Assembly: GCF_001642325.1 (NCBI RefSeq)
Contig: NZ_LSFI01000027.1
Coordinates: forward strand, 1 to 38,737
Source: Thermodesulfatator autotrophicus
GTDB taxonomy: Bacteria > Desulfobacterota > Thermodesulfobacteria > Thermodesulfobacteriales > Thermodesulfatatoraceae
Length of the DNA stretch: 38,737 nt
Reading direction: 5' to 3'
Part shown: piece after piece, positions 19,080 through 27,599 of the stretch
Position numbering within the stretch: position 1 is the stretch's first letter
Layout of the letters: every line of letters starts with the position of its first letter
Translations under genes and position numbers: made by a program
The notes under the pieces: model-generated
What the model was told of the DNA's origin: nothing
Seen by the model: only the letters and a program-made list of their open reading frames with translations
The model's database searches: none

Positions 19080-19437
19080 ACTTATTTTTGACGAAGTCGT
19101 AGCCGAAATAGAATTAGCTGATACTCCTTGTGCTAAGGCCATTTTTGAGGCCGCCCCTTTTACCTCGCGCGTTAATCTCTGGGGAGATGAAATTTACTTT
19201 GCCACGCCGGTGGCTTTTGAGCTAGATGAAACGGCCAAAGAGGTGGTGGAGTTAGGAGATGTCGGCTACTGGCCGGATGGTAAGGCCCTTTGCCTCTTTT
19301 TCGGGCCAACGCCTATCAGTTCCCCAGGGGAAATCAGGCCAGCCAGTGCAGTAAATATTGTAGGTAAAGTAATAAGCCCCCTTGAAGACTTGAAGCGCGT
19401 GCCAGAAGGATTAGAAGTTAAGGTAGAAAAAGCTTAG
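19069..19437 (+). CDS. Cyclophilin-like fold protein (TM1367/DUF369 type)
   Basis: This 122-residue beta-barrel protein has the family features: an ADTPCAKAIFEAAPFTSRVNLWGDEI-type start, then YFATPV, DVGYWPDGKALCLFFGPTP and a late ASAVNIVGKV. Such proteins share the cyclophilin-like barrel (COG2164) but are not proven isomerases. The ATG overlaps the end of the DHS-like gene by 11 bases; the zinc-ribbon gene follows with a good AGGAGG. Function is unknown. Confidence 0.78.
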   Translation: MKLRLIFDEVVAEIELADTPCAKAIFEAAPFTSRVNLWGDEIYFATPVAFELDETAKEVVELGDVGYWPDGKALCLFFGPTPISSPGEIRPASAVNIVGKVISPLEDLKRVPEGLEVKVEKA

Positions 19438-19449
19438 GAGGTGAAATCC

Positions 19450-19677
19450 ATGCCCATATACGAATTTACCTGTGCTGATTGCGGTGAGACCTTTGAAGAA
19501 CTTATTCTTGGCGGAAATTGTGAGGGCCTAAAATGCCCCAAGTGTGGCAGCGAAAAGGTAGAAAAAATTATGTCAGCCTGCGCCTTTAAAAGTGGAGCCA
19601 AGTTTGTAAGCGCCTCTGGGAGTGCCTCGTGTAGCGGGTGCACCGCTACCAGCTGTAGTGGATGCAGCGGGAAATAA
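19450..19677 (+). CDS. FmdB-type zinc-ribbon protein
   Basis: This 75-residue protein begins MPIYEFTCADCGETFEEL, and the pair CADCG...CPKCG forms the FmdB/CxxC_CxxC_SSSS zinc ribbon. The C-terminal part is Ser/Gly/Cys-rich with repeated CSGC. The ATG at 19450 has AGGAGG at 19436-19441. An in-frame upstream GTG at 19441 lies inside that ribosome site and is rejected. The role (possible transcriptional regulator or metal-binding) is unknown. Confidence 0.8.
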   Translation: MPIYEFTCADCGETFEELILGGNCEGLKCPKCGSEKVEKIMSACAFKSGAKFVSASGSASCSGCTATSCSGCSGK

Positions 19678-19686
19678 AAGCCTAAC

Positions 19687-19903
19687 ATGTATTACGATAT
19701 TGCCTCAAAGATTATTCTTTCCCGCTGCAAGGAGCCTTTTCTTTTGTGGATTATCTGTAAAAAACGCTTATCTCCTCGAAGAACGTCCTCAGGAAACTAC
19801 TTCTTTAAGGCGGGCTGACTTTGTATTTGAAAATACGGAGTTTTACACAGTTAATAAGCAAATTTACAATCCTGAGAGGCGGAAGAACCGTATTTTTATG
19901 TGA
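19687..19903 (+). pseudogene. 5' part of a broken Rpn-type (PD-(D/E)XK transposase-like) gene
   Basis: From ATG 19687 the frame reads YYDIASKIILSRCKEPFL, then loses register. The continuation KNAYLLEERPQETTSLRRADFVFE is in another frame. Adding one T in the run at about 19740-19745 would join them. The sequence resembles the N-terminus of Rpn/DUF4351-like putative nuclease-transposases (YDIASK-, LPQE--LRRADFV). The matching C-terminal part is at 21299-21676, beyond an ATPase gene. Bases 19904-20006 hold no recognisable gene. Confidence 0.55.
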
Positions 19904-20006
19904 TCCCTTTGGTGAGAAGGGCTTATAGACTTTTGGTCTCAATTTTTTCGGCATATTTATAGATACCTGCAAAATTGTCTTGACAAAGTTTCAGTTACAT
20001 ATAAAA

Positions 20007-21269
20007 ATGTCAAACATGAAGATTTATCAAATAGTAGGTACCTGGGCATTTGAGGAAAAATTTGTTGGGAAAAGGATGATTTTTCTTGCTGGTCCCCGCC
20101 AAATCGGGAAAACTACACTCTCACGCTTAAAACTTAAAGAATTAAACCAACAAAATAACTATTACAACTGGGATACTCTTTCAGTGAGGCAAGCTTTTAC
20201 CAGAAATCCTTACTTTTTTCTGGAAAACATTCCGGAGGTTCCCTCAGAAACTCAATCAGAAAATCATTTTCCTAAGTATTGGACAGTTTTTGATGAGTTT
20301 CACAAGCATCCTAAGTGGAAAGAACTTCTTAAAGGCTATTACGATGAGCTTGGACATTTTATTCGTTTTGTAGTGTGTGGAAGTGCAAGGCTTGATTTAT
20401 ATCGCCAAACTGGAGAAAGCCTCATTGGAAGATACTTTCTCTTTAAAATGTTTCCTTTAAGCCCAAATGATGTGATTTTCGGAAAATCTTTTAATTTTCA
20501 AAAAGCCTGGAATACTGAAAATTCTTTATCTTTTTCTCCTCCCTCTCTTGAATGGAAGGAAGCAGTTTGTCAGCTCTACGAAATTTCTGGTTTCCCTGAG
20601 CCTTTTCTTCAAGGAGAAAAAAGCTTTTATCTCAGGTGGAAAGAGGCTCACTTAAGTCTTCTTACCACAGAAGAAATTAGAGACCTCTCACGAATTTCTG
20701 ACATTGTAAGGCTTCAGCAGCTTGTATTTTTACTTCCTGAAAGAATAGGCTCACCTTTAAGCTTAAACAATCTTTCTCAAACTCTGCAAACCTCTTATAA
20801 TACAGTAAAACTCTGGCTTTCTGCTCTAGAAAAAGTTTATCTCATATTCTTTATTCCTCCATACAGCGGAAGACTTTCTCGTACAATTAAAAAAGAAAAA
20901 AAGTATTATTTTTGGGATTGGGGAATTCTTGAAGATACAGGAAAGAAGTTTGAAAATTTTTTAGCGGTTCAGCTTATGCGCTCTATCTCTGCCTGGAATG
21001 AGTGGGGATTAGGCAGTTTTTTTCTTTACTATGTTCGCACAAGAGATGGAAAGGAGATAGATTTTCTTATTATTAAAAACGGAAATCCATTCATGTTAAT
21101 TGAGGTCAAAAATAGAGAGACTAATCCTGACCCCTCACTTTTTTACTTTTGGGAACGGCTTAAACCTAAATTTGCCTTTCAGGTAGTGCTTGAAAAGGAG
21201 ATGTTAAAACAGGTACGTCCTGGAATTTTTATTATAGATGTGTTTCGCTTTTTAAGCTTATTGGTGTAA
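20007..21269 (+). CDS. AAA ATPase with DUF4143 and nuclease-like C-terminus
   Basis: This protein of about 420 residues has an AAA_14-type P-loop at about residues 29-37 (GPRQIGKTT), a WTVFDEFHK Walker B and a DUF4143 C-terminal region with a DxxxK-like block GKEIDFLIIKNGNPFMLIEVKN, as in the PD-(D/E)XK-like end of this family. The family's function is uncertain; members are often in mobile or defence-like neighbourhoods. Possible starts are TTG 19980, ATG 20007 and ATG 20016; none has a good ribosome site. The gene is more AT-rich than its neighbours, and it sits between the two halves of a broken Rpn-type gene, so it probably arrived later. Confidence 0.8.
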   Translation: MSNMKIYQIVGTWAFEEKFVGKRMIFLAGPRQIGKTTLSRLKLKELNQQNNYYNWDTLSVRQAFTRNPYFFLENIPEVPSETQSENHFPKYWTVFDEFHKHPKWKELLKGYYDELGHFIRFVVCGSARLDLYRQTGESLIGRYFLFKMFPLSPNDVIFGKSFNFQKAWNTENSLSFSPPSLEWKEAVCQLYEISGFPEPFLQGEKSFYLRWKEAHLSLLTTEEIRDLSRISDIVRLQQLVFLLPERIGSPLSLNNLSQTLQTSYNTVKLWLSALEKVYLIFFIPPYSGRLSRTIKKEKKYYFWDWGILEDTGKKFENFLAVQLMRSISAWNEWGLGSFFLYYVRTRDGKEIDFLIIKNGNPFMLIEVKNRETNPDPSLFYFWERLKPKFAFQVVLEKEMLKQVRPGIFIIDVFRFLSLLV

Positions 21270-21298
21270 AATTTTGGACGGTTAAGTCTCGATAGTTT

Positions 21299-21676
21299 GT
21301 GTGCCTAGTAACTGTCACAACTCCAGAAAATGACGAAGCAGTTTTAGTCCTGGTAGATCTTTTAACGGGAATGGCCATTTTGGGAGGCTTAATTTCTCCT
21401 GAAATCCCGTTAAAATTGGTCCAGTGGAGGCGAGACATAATGATAGAAAGTGCTGCTTACGGAATAATAAAAAAGAAGGCTATGAAGAATGATTAAGGGA
21501 AGGTCTTCAGCAAGGATTAAAAGAAGCTATTTTAGAAATGCTTTTTTACCTGCTTCGCTGATTTCTTAGGTGAACGCGGTAAGCAGTGTAGAAACATTAA
21601 AAAGCCTTCACCGGGCAGCGGTAAAAGTTAAAAGCCTTTAGAGATTCAAAGACTTACTAAAACGAGTTAACGAATA
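21299..21676 (+). pseudogene. 3' part of the broken Rpn-type gene
   Basis: One frame gives VLVLVDLLTGMAILGGLISP and QWRRDIMIESAAYGIIKK. After a frameshift near 21470 it gives KEGYEE-stop-LREGLQQGLKEAILEML, then stops. A third frame gives SSVETLKSLHRAAVKVKSL-stop-RFKDLLKRVNE. The repeated EGL-QGLKEA helix and the SLEEF-like tail are typical of Rpn/DUF4351-like C-termini. Several in-frame stops and frame changes show it is dead. It pairs with the 5' piece at 19687. Confidence 0.6.
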
Positions 21677-21690
21677 AAAGGAGTGGGCCT

Positions 21691-22620
21691 TTGAGAAAGC
21701 TTATTAAAGTGGGCACACGGGGTTCAAAGCTTGCCCTTGCCCAAACTAATTGGGTTATTAGCCAGATAAAAGTACGTTACCCTGAAGTTCAGGTAGAAAC
21801 CGTTATTATCAAAACCAAAGGTGACAAAATCTTAGATGTTCCCCTGGCCAAAGTTGGGGGGAAAGGCCTCTTTGTAAAGGAAATAGAAGAAGCCCTCTTG
21901 CGAGAAGAGATAGATTTGGCCGTCCACAGCATGAAAGATGTTCCCACAGAGCTACCAGCAGGCCTGGAGATAGCCATAATTCCTAAAAGGGAAAGCCCTT
22001 ATGATGTGGTTATTGCCCAGGGTGGTGAGTCTATTGATGAAATACCAGAAGGGGCCACGGTTGGCACCAGTAGCCTGCGCCGTGGAGCCCAGTTAAAGGC
22101 TTTTCGGCCAGACTTAAAAATTGAAAATTTAAGAGGAAACCTTGACACTCGCCTGCGAAAACTAAATGAAGGCCTTTATGACGCCATCATTGTGGCTCAG
22201 GCTGGTCTCATAAGGCTTGGTATAAAAGAAGAACGGGCCAGGCCCATCTCTAAAGAAGTGATGCTTCCAGCCATAGGGCAGGGAGCCCTGGCTATAGAGG
22301 TGAGAGAGAGTGACCAGGACTTAAAAGAAGGCCTTGCCTTTTTACACCACGAAGAAACAGCCATTTGTGTAGCAGCTGAGCGGGCTTTTCTGGCCACTCT
22401 TGAAGGCGGCTGTCAGGTGCCACTGGCAGCCTTTGCCAGGCTTTCAGGGAACACTTTATTCGTTGAAGGCTTAATAGCTGATCCTTCTGGAGAAACAATT
22501 CTTAAAGATAAACTTCAGGGCCCGAAAGAAAAAGCCCGGGAGCTTGGCCAAAGACTTGCGGAAATTCTACTTGGCCGCGGTGGCCGAAAAATTCTTGACG
22601 AAGTTTACGGGGGAGCATAA
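21691..22620 (+). CDS. hemC: Porphobilinogen deaminase (hydroxymethylbilane synthase)
   Basis: HemC polymerises four porphobilinogens into hydroxymethylbilane. The 309-residue protein has KVGTRGSKLALAQTN, the VHSMKDVPTELP segment with the catalytic Asp of the family, and Cys241 in LEGGCQVPLAA, which carries the dipyrromethane cofactor. The TTG start at 21691 has AAAGGAG seven bases before it. The stop overlaps the next start (TAATG). It feeds the CobA-HemD fusion directly, so the pair makes uroporphyrinogen III and precorrin-2 for siroheme, haem or cobamide. Confidence 0.96.
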   Translation: MRKLIKVGTRGSKLALAQTNWVISQIKVRYPEVQVETVIIKTKGDKILDVPLAKVGGKGLFVKEIEEALLREEIDLAVHSMKDVPTELPAGLEIAIIPKRESPYDVVIAQGGESIDEIPEGATVGTSSLRRGAQLKAFRPDLKIENLRGNLDTRLRKLNEGLYDAIIVAQAGLIRLGIKEERARPISKEVMLPAIGQGALAIEVRESDQDLKEGLAFLHHEETAICVAAERAFLATLEGGCQVPLAAFARLSGNTLFVEGLIADPSGETILKDKLQGPKEKARELGQRLAEILLGRGGRKILDEVYGGA

Positions 22621-24128
22621 TGCGGGGAAAGGTTTATCTCATAGGAGCAGGCCCGGGAGACCCGGGGCTTATCACTGAAAAAGGAAGGCGCGTTATCAGC
22701 AAGGCTGATGTTATTGTTTACGACTACCTGGCCAATCCTCGTTTTTTGGCTCTGGCCCGAGATGACGCCGAAAAAATTTATGTTGGCAAAAAGGGTGGAG
22801 ACCATACTCTTTCTCAGGAAGGCATAAATCAGCTGCTGGTGGATAAGGCCAAAGAGGGGAAAATTGTAGCCCGCCTGAAAGGAGGAGACCCGTTTCTCTT
22901 CGGCCGCGGTGGCGAAGAGGCCGAAGTTCTGGTAGCCCACGGCATTCCGTTTGAAGTGGTGCCAGGAGTTACTTCAGCTATTGCCGCGCCAGCTTATGCC
23001 GGAATCCCGGTTACCCATCGGGAACATACCTCTACTTTTACCATGGTTACTGGCCATGAAGACCCAACCAAAGAAGACTCAGCCATTGATTGGGAGGCCC
23101 TTGCTCGCATAGGCACCATCGCCTTTCTCATGGGCATGAAAAACCTTCCCCGGATTTGTGAAAATTTACTCCGCCATGGAAAGTCAGAGGACACACCGGT
23201 GGCAGTGGTGCGCTGGGGCACCACTCCGCGTCAAAGGGTAGTAGTTGGTAATCTTGGGAATATCGTCGCTAAAGTGGAAGAGGCCAGGCTTGGCCCGCCA
23301 GCTATAATCCTGGTGGGTGAAGTGGTAAAGCTCCGAGAAAAACTTAACTGGTTTGAAAGCAAACCCCTTTTTGGCAAGCGTATCGTCGTTACCCGCACCA
23401 GGGCTCAGGCCAGCCAGTTGGTGGAAAGTCTGGAAGAATATGGAGCAGAATGCATAGAAATTCCTACTATAAAAATTGTTCCACCAGATACTTTTGAACC
23501 ATTGGACAGGGCCATTGAACAAATAGAAACTTACGATTGGCTTATTTTTACTTCGGTAAACGGAGTTAATGTATTTTTTGAAAGGCTTTTTGGAAAAGGG
23601 AAAGACGCCCGTTCTTTGGCCCGTGCCAAAGTGGCTGCCATTGGGGTAGCCACCGCTGACCTGATAAAAAAATATGGTATTGCAGTTGATCTTTTACCTG
23701 AAGAATTCAGGGCTGAAGGTCTTCTTGAGGCCCTTTTGAAAGAAGACTTTTCCGGTAAAAAAGTTCTTATTCCCAGAGCCCTTGAGGCCAGAGAAATTCT
23801 TCCTGAAAAGTTGCGAGAAGCTGGAGCAAAAGTAGAAGTAGTCCCTGCTTACCAGACTGTGCTTCCTGAAGAAGAGGCCGCTCGCCTTAGAAAAGAGCTT
23901 GCGCAAGGTGTTGACCTGATAACTTTTACCAGCTCCTCCACAGCTAAGAACTTGTTGAAGATGCTTGGTAGTGATGCTCAAGAGTTACTTTCTGGGGTAA
24001 CTTTGGCCTCCATTGGCCCTATCACTAGTGAAACTCTAAGAAAATCTGGTTTTCCACCTCAGATAGAAGCTAAAAAATATACTATTCCAGGTCTGGTTAA
24101 GGCTATTGTGGAATATTTTGTTAAATAG
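22620..24128 (+). CDS. CobA-HemD fusion: uroporphyrinogen-III methyltransferase / synthase
   Basis: In this 502-residue bifunctional protein, residues about 1-250 are a SUMT/CobA methyltransferase ([44 protein letters not shown]). Residues about 255-502 are a uroporphyrinogen-III synthase ([45 protein letters not shown]). It closes the tetrapyrrole ring and methylates it to precorrin-2. The ATG overlaps the hemC stop. CobA-HemD fusion is known in several bacteria. Siroheme for sulfite reductase would fit a sulfur-respiring host, but that is inference. Confidence 0.94.
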   Translation: MRGKVYLIGAGPGDPGLITEKGRRVISKADVIVYDYLANPRFLALARDDAEKIYVGKKGGDHTLSQEGINQLLVDKAKEGKIVARLKGGDPFLFGRGGEEAEVLVAHGIPFEVVPGVTSAIAAPAYAGIPVTHREHTSTFTMVTGHEDPTKEDSAIDWEALARIGTIAFLMGMKNLPRICENLLRHGKSEDTPVAVVRWGTTPRQRVVVGNLGNIVAKVEEARLGPPAIILVGEVVKLREKLNWFESKPLFGKRIVVTRTRAQASQLVESLEEYGAECIEIPTIKIVPPDTFEPLDRAIEQIETYDWLIFTSVNGVNVFFERLFGKGKDARSLARAKVAAIGVATADLIKKYGIAVDLLPEEFRAEGLLEALLKEDFSGKKVLIPRALEAREILPEKLREAGAKVEVVPAYQTVLPEEEAARLRKELAQGVDLITFTSSSTAKNLLKMLGSDAQELLSGVTLASIGPITSETLRKSGFPPQIEAKKYTIPGLVKAIVEYFVK

Positions 24129-24129
24129 C

Positions 24130-24789
24130 TTAAAGGTAACCGTAAACAATAAAATGACGGTCAGTGATAACTTCTACTTTGAAGTGGGATAGGTCTTGGG
24201 CTTTAAGTTGTTTGTTTATTTCTTCAGGAGTAAAGCCCGCTAGAAGGGAGTGATAAAAGTCTTTTTTTAAAACCTCTGGCTCATTTGCCGCGTATTTTTC
24301 TACAAGCTTTCTGGCCTTTTCTGGAGATTCAGGGCGCAAAAGATCCATAACTAGAATTGGAGACTGTGGTTTAGCCACTTCTTTAATAGTTTCCCACATT
24401 AAAAGGGGGTCAGGCAAATGATGGAGAAGAGAATTGACAATAACAGCGTCGTAAAAGCTTTGAGGTAGTTCTACTTCTGGAATTTTTCCGAGTATCAACT
24501 TGATGCGAGAGGTTAGTTTTTCCTGTTCAATTCGCTGTTGGCCATACTTAAGCATAGCTGGTGAGCCATCTACTCCATGGATAAGGCAATCAGGGTAAGC
24601 CTTGGCAAAACGGACAGAGATGTCTGCTGGGCCACAGCCAAGATCTAGAACTACTCCTTTTATATCTGGGCCAAAGATTTTTTGGAAGAGGTCAACGAAC
24701 ATTTGATGGGGGGCCGAAAAATCGGCTGAAGCATAGGCCTTTGCCTGTTCGTCATCAAGCATTAATTCAGGTTCAAGGATTCTTTCCAT
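24130..24789 (-). CDS. Class I SAM-dependent methyltransferase
   Basis: This 219-residue protein has motif I VVLDLGCGPADISVRFA (about 44-60), the acidic strand end LIHGVDGSPAMLKY, and motif IV DAVIVNSLLHHLPDP. It resembles Methyltransf_25/11-type ubiquinone- or small-molecule methyltransferases, but the substrate cannot be told. It converges on the cobA-hemD gene with only one base between stop codons, with no obvious terminator there. The ATG at 24789 has a weak ribosome site. It is divergent from the carbonic anhydrase gene. Confidence 0.85.
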   Translation of the reverse strand: MERILEPELMLDDEQAKAYASADFSAPHQMFVDLFQKIFGPDIKGVVLDLGCGPADISVRFAKAYPDCLIHGVDGSPAMLKYGQQRIEQEKLTSRIKLILGKIPEVELPQSFYDAVIVNSLLHHLPDPLLMWETIKEVAKPQSPILVMDLLRPESPEKARKLVEKYAANEPEVLKKDFYHSLLAGFTPEEINKQLKAQDLSHFKVEVITDRHFIVYGYL

Positions 24790-24812
24790 AGAGATATTTA
24801 AAGATTATTTAC

Positions 24813-24841
24813 TTGATTTTGGCAACCGTATCAATTATGTT
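24813..24841 (+). promoter_or_regulatory. Promoter candidate for carbonic anhydrase
   Basis: TTGATT (24813-24818), 17 bases, then TATGTT (24836-24841) lie 33 bases before the start codon. The -35 has four of six consensus bases. It sits in the 84-base gap between divergent genes. Confidence 0.35.
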
Positions 24842-24873
24842 CTTTTCTTCTAAAAAAAGTTTCAAAGAAACCT

Positions 24874-24909
24874 ATGGATCAAGCTAATCTTATGGATCAA
24901 GCTAATCTT
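24874..24909 (+). repeat. 18-bp tandem duplication at the start codon
   Basis: ATGGATCAAGCTAATCTT occurs twice in a row (24874-24891, 24892-24909), duplicating the start codon and first five codons of the carbonic anhydrase gene. Confidence 0.9.
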
Positions 24910-25539
24910 TTAAAAGAAGTTATTCTTCATAACGATTCCTTTGTTAAGTCCCACTCTCATAAAGATTTTGAGCCTTATATTCCTAAACAGGATCCTTGTA
25001 TTACTTTACTTACCTGTTCAGACTCTCGCGTGCAATTAGAGGCCTTTTTCCCTGAATCCATTAATAAAGTTTTTGTAGTGAGAAATATAGGCAATCAAAT
25101 CTTAACCAATAGAGGTTCTGTTGATTATGGAGTCCTTTGTTTAAATACTCCTATTTTGATGATTTTGGGGCATGTTGACTGTGGAGCTATAAAGGCTTTC
25201 ATGTCTGGATATAGTCATACTAATTTAAATATTTGTGCTGAACTTAACCACTTACACCTCTCTCTTTCACCAAAAGAATCTAAAGAAAATTCTTTGCTTT
25301 TTTACATAGAAAAAAACATCCACTCTCAAGTGGAAATAGCCCTTGAAATGTATTCAGAGAAAATAGATAAAGGAGAGCTTTTGGTCCTTGGGGCTTTATA
25401 TGATTTTGCCAATCAATGCGGCCAGGGATACGGTCGTCTTTTCATTATAAACATAAATGGAAAAGTTGTTCCCAAAATAAGAGATTATGAAACTCTTTCA
25501 AAGTTTTTAAAAGAAGAAAGCAAAAACGATAAGAAATAA
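24874..25539 (+). CDS. Beta-class carbonic anhydrase
   Basis: The enzyme interconverts CO2 and bicarbonate. The 221-residue protein has zinc ligands Cys48 (LLTCSDSRV, with Asp50-Arg52 catalytic dyad), His100 and Cys103 (LGHVDCGAIKA). VRNIGNQI replaces the usual VRNAGN. The first 12 codons are a perfect duplication of MDQANL, so the start could be 24874 or 24892; neither has a clear Shine-Dalgarno sequence. The gene may supply bicarbonate for anabolic carboxylation in an autotrophic or acetogenic host. Confidence 0.92.
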   Translation: MDQANLMDQANLLKEVILHNDSFVKSHSHKDFEPYIPKQDPCITLLTCSDSRVQLEAFFPESINKVFVVRNIGNQILTNRGSVDYGVLCLNTPILMILGHVDCGAIKAFMSGYSHTNLNICAELNHLHLSLSPKESKENSLLFYIEKNIHSQVEIALEMYSEKIDKGELLVLGALYDFANQCGQGYGRLFIININGKVVPKIRDYETLSKFLKEESKNDKK

Positions 25540-25543
25540 AGGC

Positions 25544-25571
25544 TTGACACAATATTAGATATTACTAGGCT
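25544..25571 (+). promoter_or_regulatory. Promoter candidate for the lytic transglycosylase gene
   Basis: TTGACA (25544-25549), a 16-base spacer and TAGGCT (25566-25571). The -10 is weak. Downstream, at 25590-25603, AAACAC-TT-GTGTTT is a perfect palindrome in the leader and may be an operator. Confidence 0.4.
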
Positions 25572-25655
25572 TTTAAAAATAAAGTATTCAAACACTTGTG
25601 TTTCACAGCCGATAAATAACACTAGACTCGGCTTAAAAGTTTTGAGGATAAGGTT

Positions 25656-27296
25656 ATGAAGAAAATAAAGGGTATCCTGGTTTTCCTGTTTTTTATAGCC
25701 CTAGTAGCATGTAGTTCCACCCAAACTTCAAAGGTTACCGAAAATACTTTGAATTCTAATTATTCTTCTCAAAGAGCTTCTCAGCTTCAAAAATATGACT
25801 CTTATAAAGTTCCAAAAAGTAATCCCATTATTAAGAATAGTTCCTCTATTTCTTGCAATGTTACTAAGAAAAAAGTCTCTAAAAATAAAAAAATTTCTGA
25901 GGAAGATAGAGAGCTACAAAATATCGTTGATTCTGCTTTAGAATATTATAATCTTTCTCAAGACCTTTGGAATCAGGGAAAAGCTGAAGAGGCTCTTGAG
26001 GCTTTAGATCAAGCCTACGAACTTCTCCTTCAAATTGACGAAGATTCTGAGTTGGCCCAATCGAAAGAAAACTTACGTTTTGTGATAGCCAAGCGCATTC
26101 TTGAAATATACGCCTCAAGATATACCGCAACCAATGGTCTCTATTCAGAAATACCCTTGGTGTTGAACCGCTACGTTGAGGCTGAAATCAAGAGGTTCCA
26201 AACCTGTGAAAGAAGTTTTTTTCTCAATGCATATAAACGTTCTGGTCGATATCGTCCGATGATTTTAGCCAAGCTGAAAGAGGCAGGGCTTCCCGAGGAG
26301 CTTTCCTGGCTTCCACTAATAGAAAGCGGTTTTAAAGTAAATGCTTTGTCGCCTGCCAGGGCTTTAGGCTTGTGGCAATTCATTCCGTCAACTGGTTATA
26401 AATTTGGTTTAAAACGTAATTACTGGATAGACGAACGCATGGATCCGGAAAAATCAACTGAAGCAGCCATTGCTTATCTTACGGAACTACACAAAATTTT
26501 TGGTGATTGGACCACGGTTCTAGCCGCATATAATTGTGGAGAAGCCAGAGTTCTAAGGGTAATTAAGCGTCAGAAAATTAATTATCTTGATAATTTTTGG
26601 GATCTATATGAACGGCTACCTCGTGAAACAGCAAGATACGTACCGCGATTTTTAGCAGTATTGCACATATTGAACGATCCAGCGAAATACGGTTTTGATA
26701 AACTTCCTACGCCTGATCCGCCCTTAGAGTATGAAACCGTAAAGGTAGACAAACAGTACAGTTTAAAAACCATCGCCAAGGCCCTGGGAATTTCTGATAA
26801 GCTCTTGGCAGATTATAACCCCGAATTGCGCTATAGAATAACACCGGCCAACTATGATTTAAAAGTTCCCAAAGGGAAAGGGCCTGAGTTAGTAGCTCTT
26901 TTAGAAAAGGGAAGTATTAAGCCCTGGGTGCCTAAAAAGACTTATTATGTATATCATCGCTTGAGACGGGGAGAAACACTTTCTCATTTAGCCAGGCGTT
27001 ATAAAACCAGTGTAGTGGCTATTATGAGAGCCAATGGTATTTCTAATCCTCGCCGTTTACGAGCTGGCCAGCGTTTAAAAATTCCGGTAGGGAAAAAATA
27101 CGTAGCTTACTCTTCTCATAAAAACAAAAATCAAAAAATAGTTACCTATGTAGTAAAACCAGGCGATAGTTTATGGCGGATTGCTCGTAAGTTCAAAACA
27201 AGCACTAAAAAAATTATGAAAACTAATAATTTGAAGACTCATCGTCTGCAAGTGGGACAGGTTTTAAAGATTCCTGTAAAGGTTAGTTCTTCTTAA
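25656..27296 (+). CDS. MltD-like lytic transglycosylase lipoprotein with two LysM repeats
   Basis: The 546-residue protein starts with a lipoprotein signal ([11 protein letters not shown], acylated Cys19) and then a Ser/Lys-rich linker. An SLT domain (about 195-340) has catalytic Glu224 in [18 protein letters not shown] and WQFIPSTG. Two LysM domains follow (about 427-478 and 496-543). It cleaves peptidoglycan with 1,6-anhydro ends at the outer membrane, like MltD. GAGGATAAGG precedes the ATG. The gene is monocistronic and followed by tRNA-Lys. Confidence 0.9.
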   Translation: MKKIKGILVFLFFIALVACSSTQTSKVTENTLNSNYSSQRASQLQKYDSYKVPKSNPIIKNSSSISCNVTKKKVSKNKKISEEDRELQNIVDSALEYYNLSQDLWNQGKAEEALEALDQAYELLLQIDEDSELAQSKENLRFVIAKRILEIYASRYTATNGLYSEIPLVLNRYVEAEIKRFQTCERSFFLNAYKRSGRYRPMILAKLKEAGLPEELSWLPLIESGFKVNALSPARALGLWQFIPSTGYKFGLKRNYWIDERMDPEKSTEAAIAYLTELHKIFGDWTTVLAAYNCGEARVLRVIKRQKINYLDNFWDLYERLPRETARYVPRFLAVLHILNDPAKYGFDKLPTPDPPLEYETVKVDKQYSLKTIAKALGISDKLLADYNPELRYRITPANYDLKVPKGKGPELVALLEKGSIKPWVPKKTYYVYHRLRRGETLSHLARRYKTSVVAIMRANGISNPRRLRAGQRLKIPVGKKYVAYSSHKNKNQKIVTYVVKPGDSLWRIARKFKTSTKKIMKTNNLKTHRLQVGQVLKIPVKVSSS

Positions 27297-27307
27297 AATT
27301 CTAAAAT

Positions 27308-27335
27308 TTGACAGGCCTAAAAGATGTGCTAATCT
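27308..27335 (+). promoter_or_regulatory. Promoter of tRNA-Lys
   Basis: A perfect TTGACA (27308-27313), 16-base spacer and TAATCT (27330-27335) lie 11 bases before the mature tRNA. Confidence 0.65.
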
Positions 27336-27346
27336 TTTTAGTGGTT

Positions 27347-27423
27347 GGGCCGCTAGCTCAATTTGGTAGAGCAATGGACTCTTAATCCATAGGTTCCAGG
27401 TTCGAGTCCTGGGCGGCCCACCA
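27347..27423 (+). tRNA. tRNA-Lys (anticodon CTT), probable integration site
   Basis: The acceptor GGGCCGC/GCGGCCC, D-arm AGCTCAATTTGGTAGAGC, anticodon stem ATGGA/TCCAT with loop CTCTTAA, T-arm CCAGGTTCGAGTCCTGG and encoded CCA are all visible. A tyrosine integrase gene lies 176 bases downstream with its 3' end facing the tRNA. The tRNA 3' end is the usual attB of such elements. No second copy of the 3' end was found up to the end of the window. Confidence 0.96.
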
Positions 27424-27470
27424 AAATCCTCAATAGATAGCCCACTTAGAAAACGCTTCTCTTTAATCGG

Positions 27471-27561
27471 AATTGAGAATCAGTTGAGGGAGACGCTCTG
27501 GGGACAATTCCGGGGACATCCTACAGCCGCAAAGGTTTTATGTTGCAAGACATTCTCAATT
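27471..27561. other. Inverted and direct repeats between tRNA-Lys and integrase (att region)
   Basis: AATTGAGAAT (27471-27480) and ATTCTCAATT (27552-27561) are a perfect inverted repeat. Between them, GGGGACA occurs twice, 12 bases apart (27500-27506, 27512-27518). CCCGATT is repeated at 27585-27591 and 27605-27611, overlapping the integrase end. The position matches arm-type integrase binding sites of an attachment region. The 176-base gap has no gene. Confidence 0.4.
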
Positions 27562-27599
27562 AAGCGGTTTTTGATGAATCCGATCCCGATTTTCGGCGA

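Noticed and set aside
19904-20006. Promoter TTGACA (19980-19985) with TATAAA before the ATPase gene
   Set aside because: The spacer is only 14 bases, too short for a normal sigma-70 promoter, and it overlaps one of the possible start codons.
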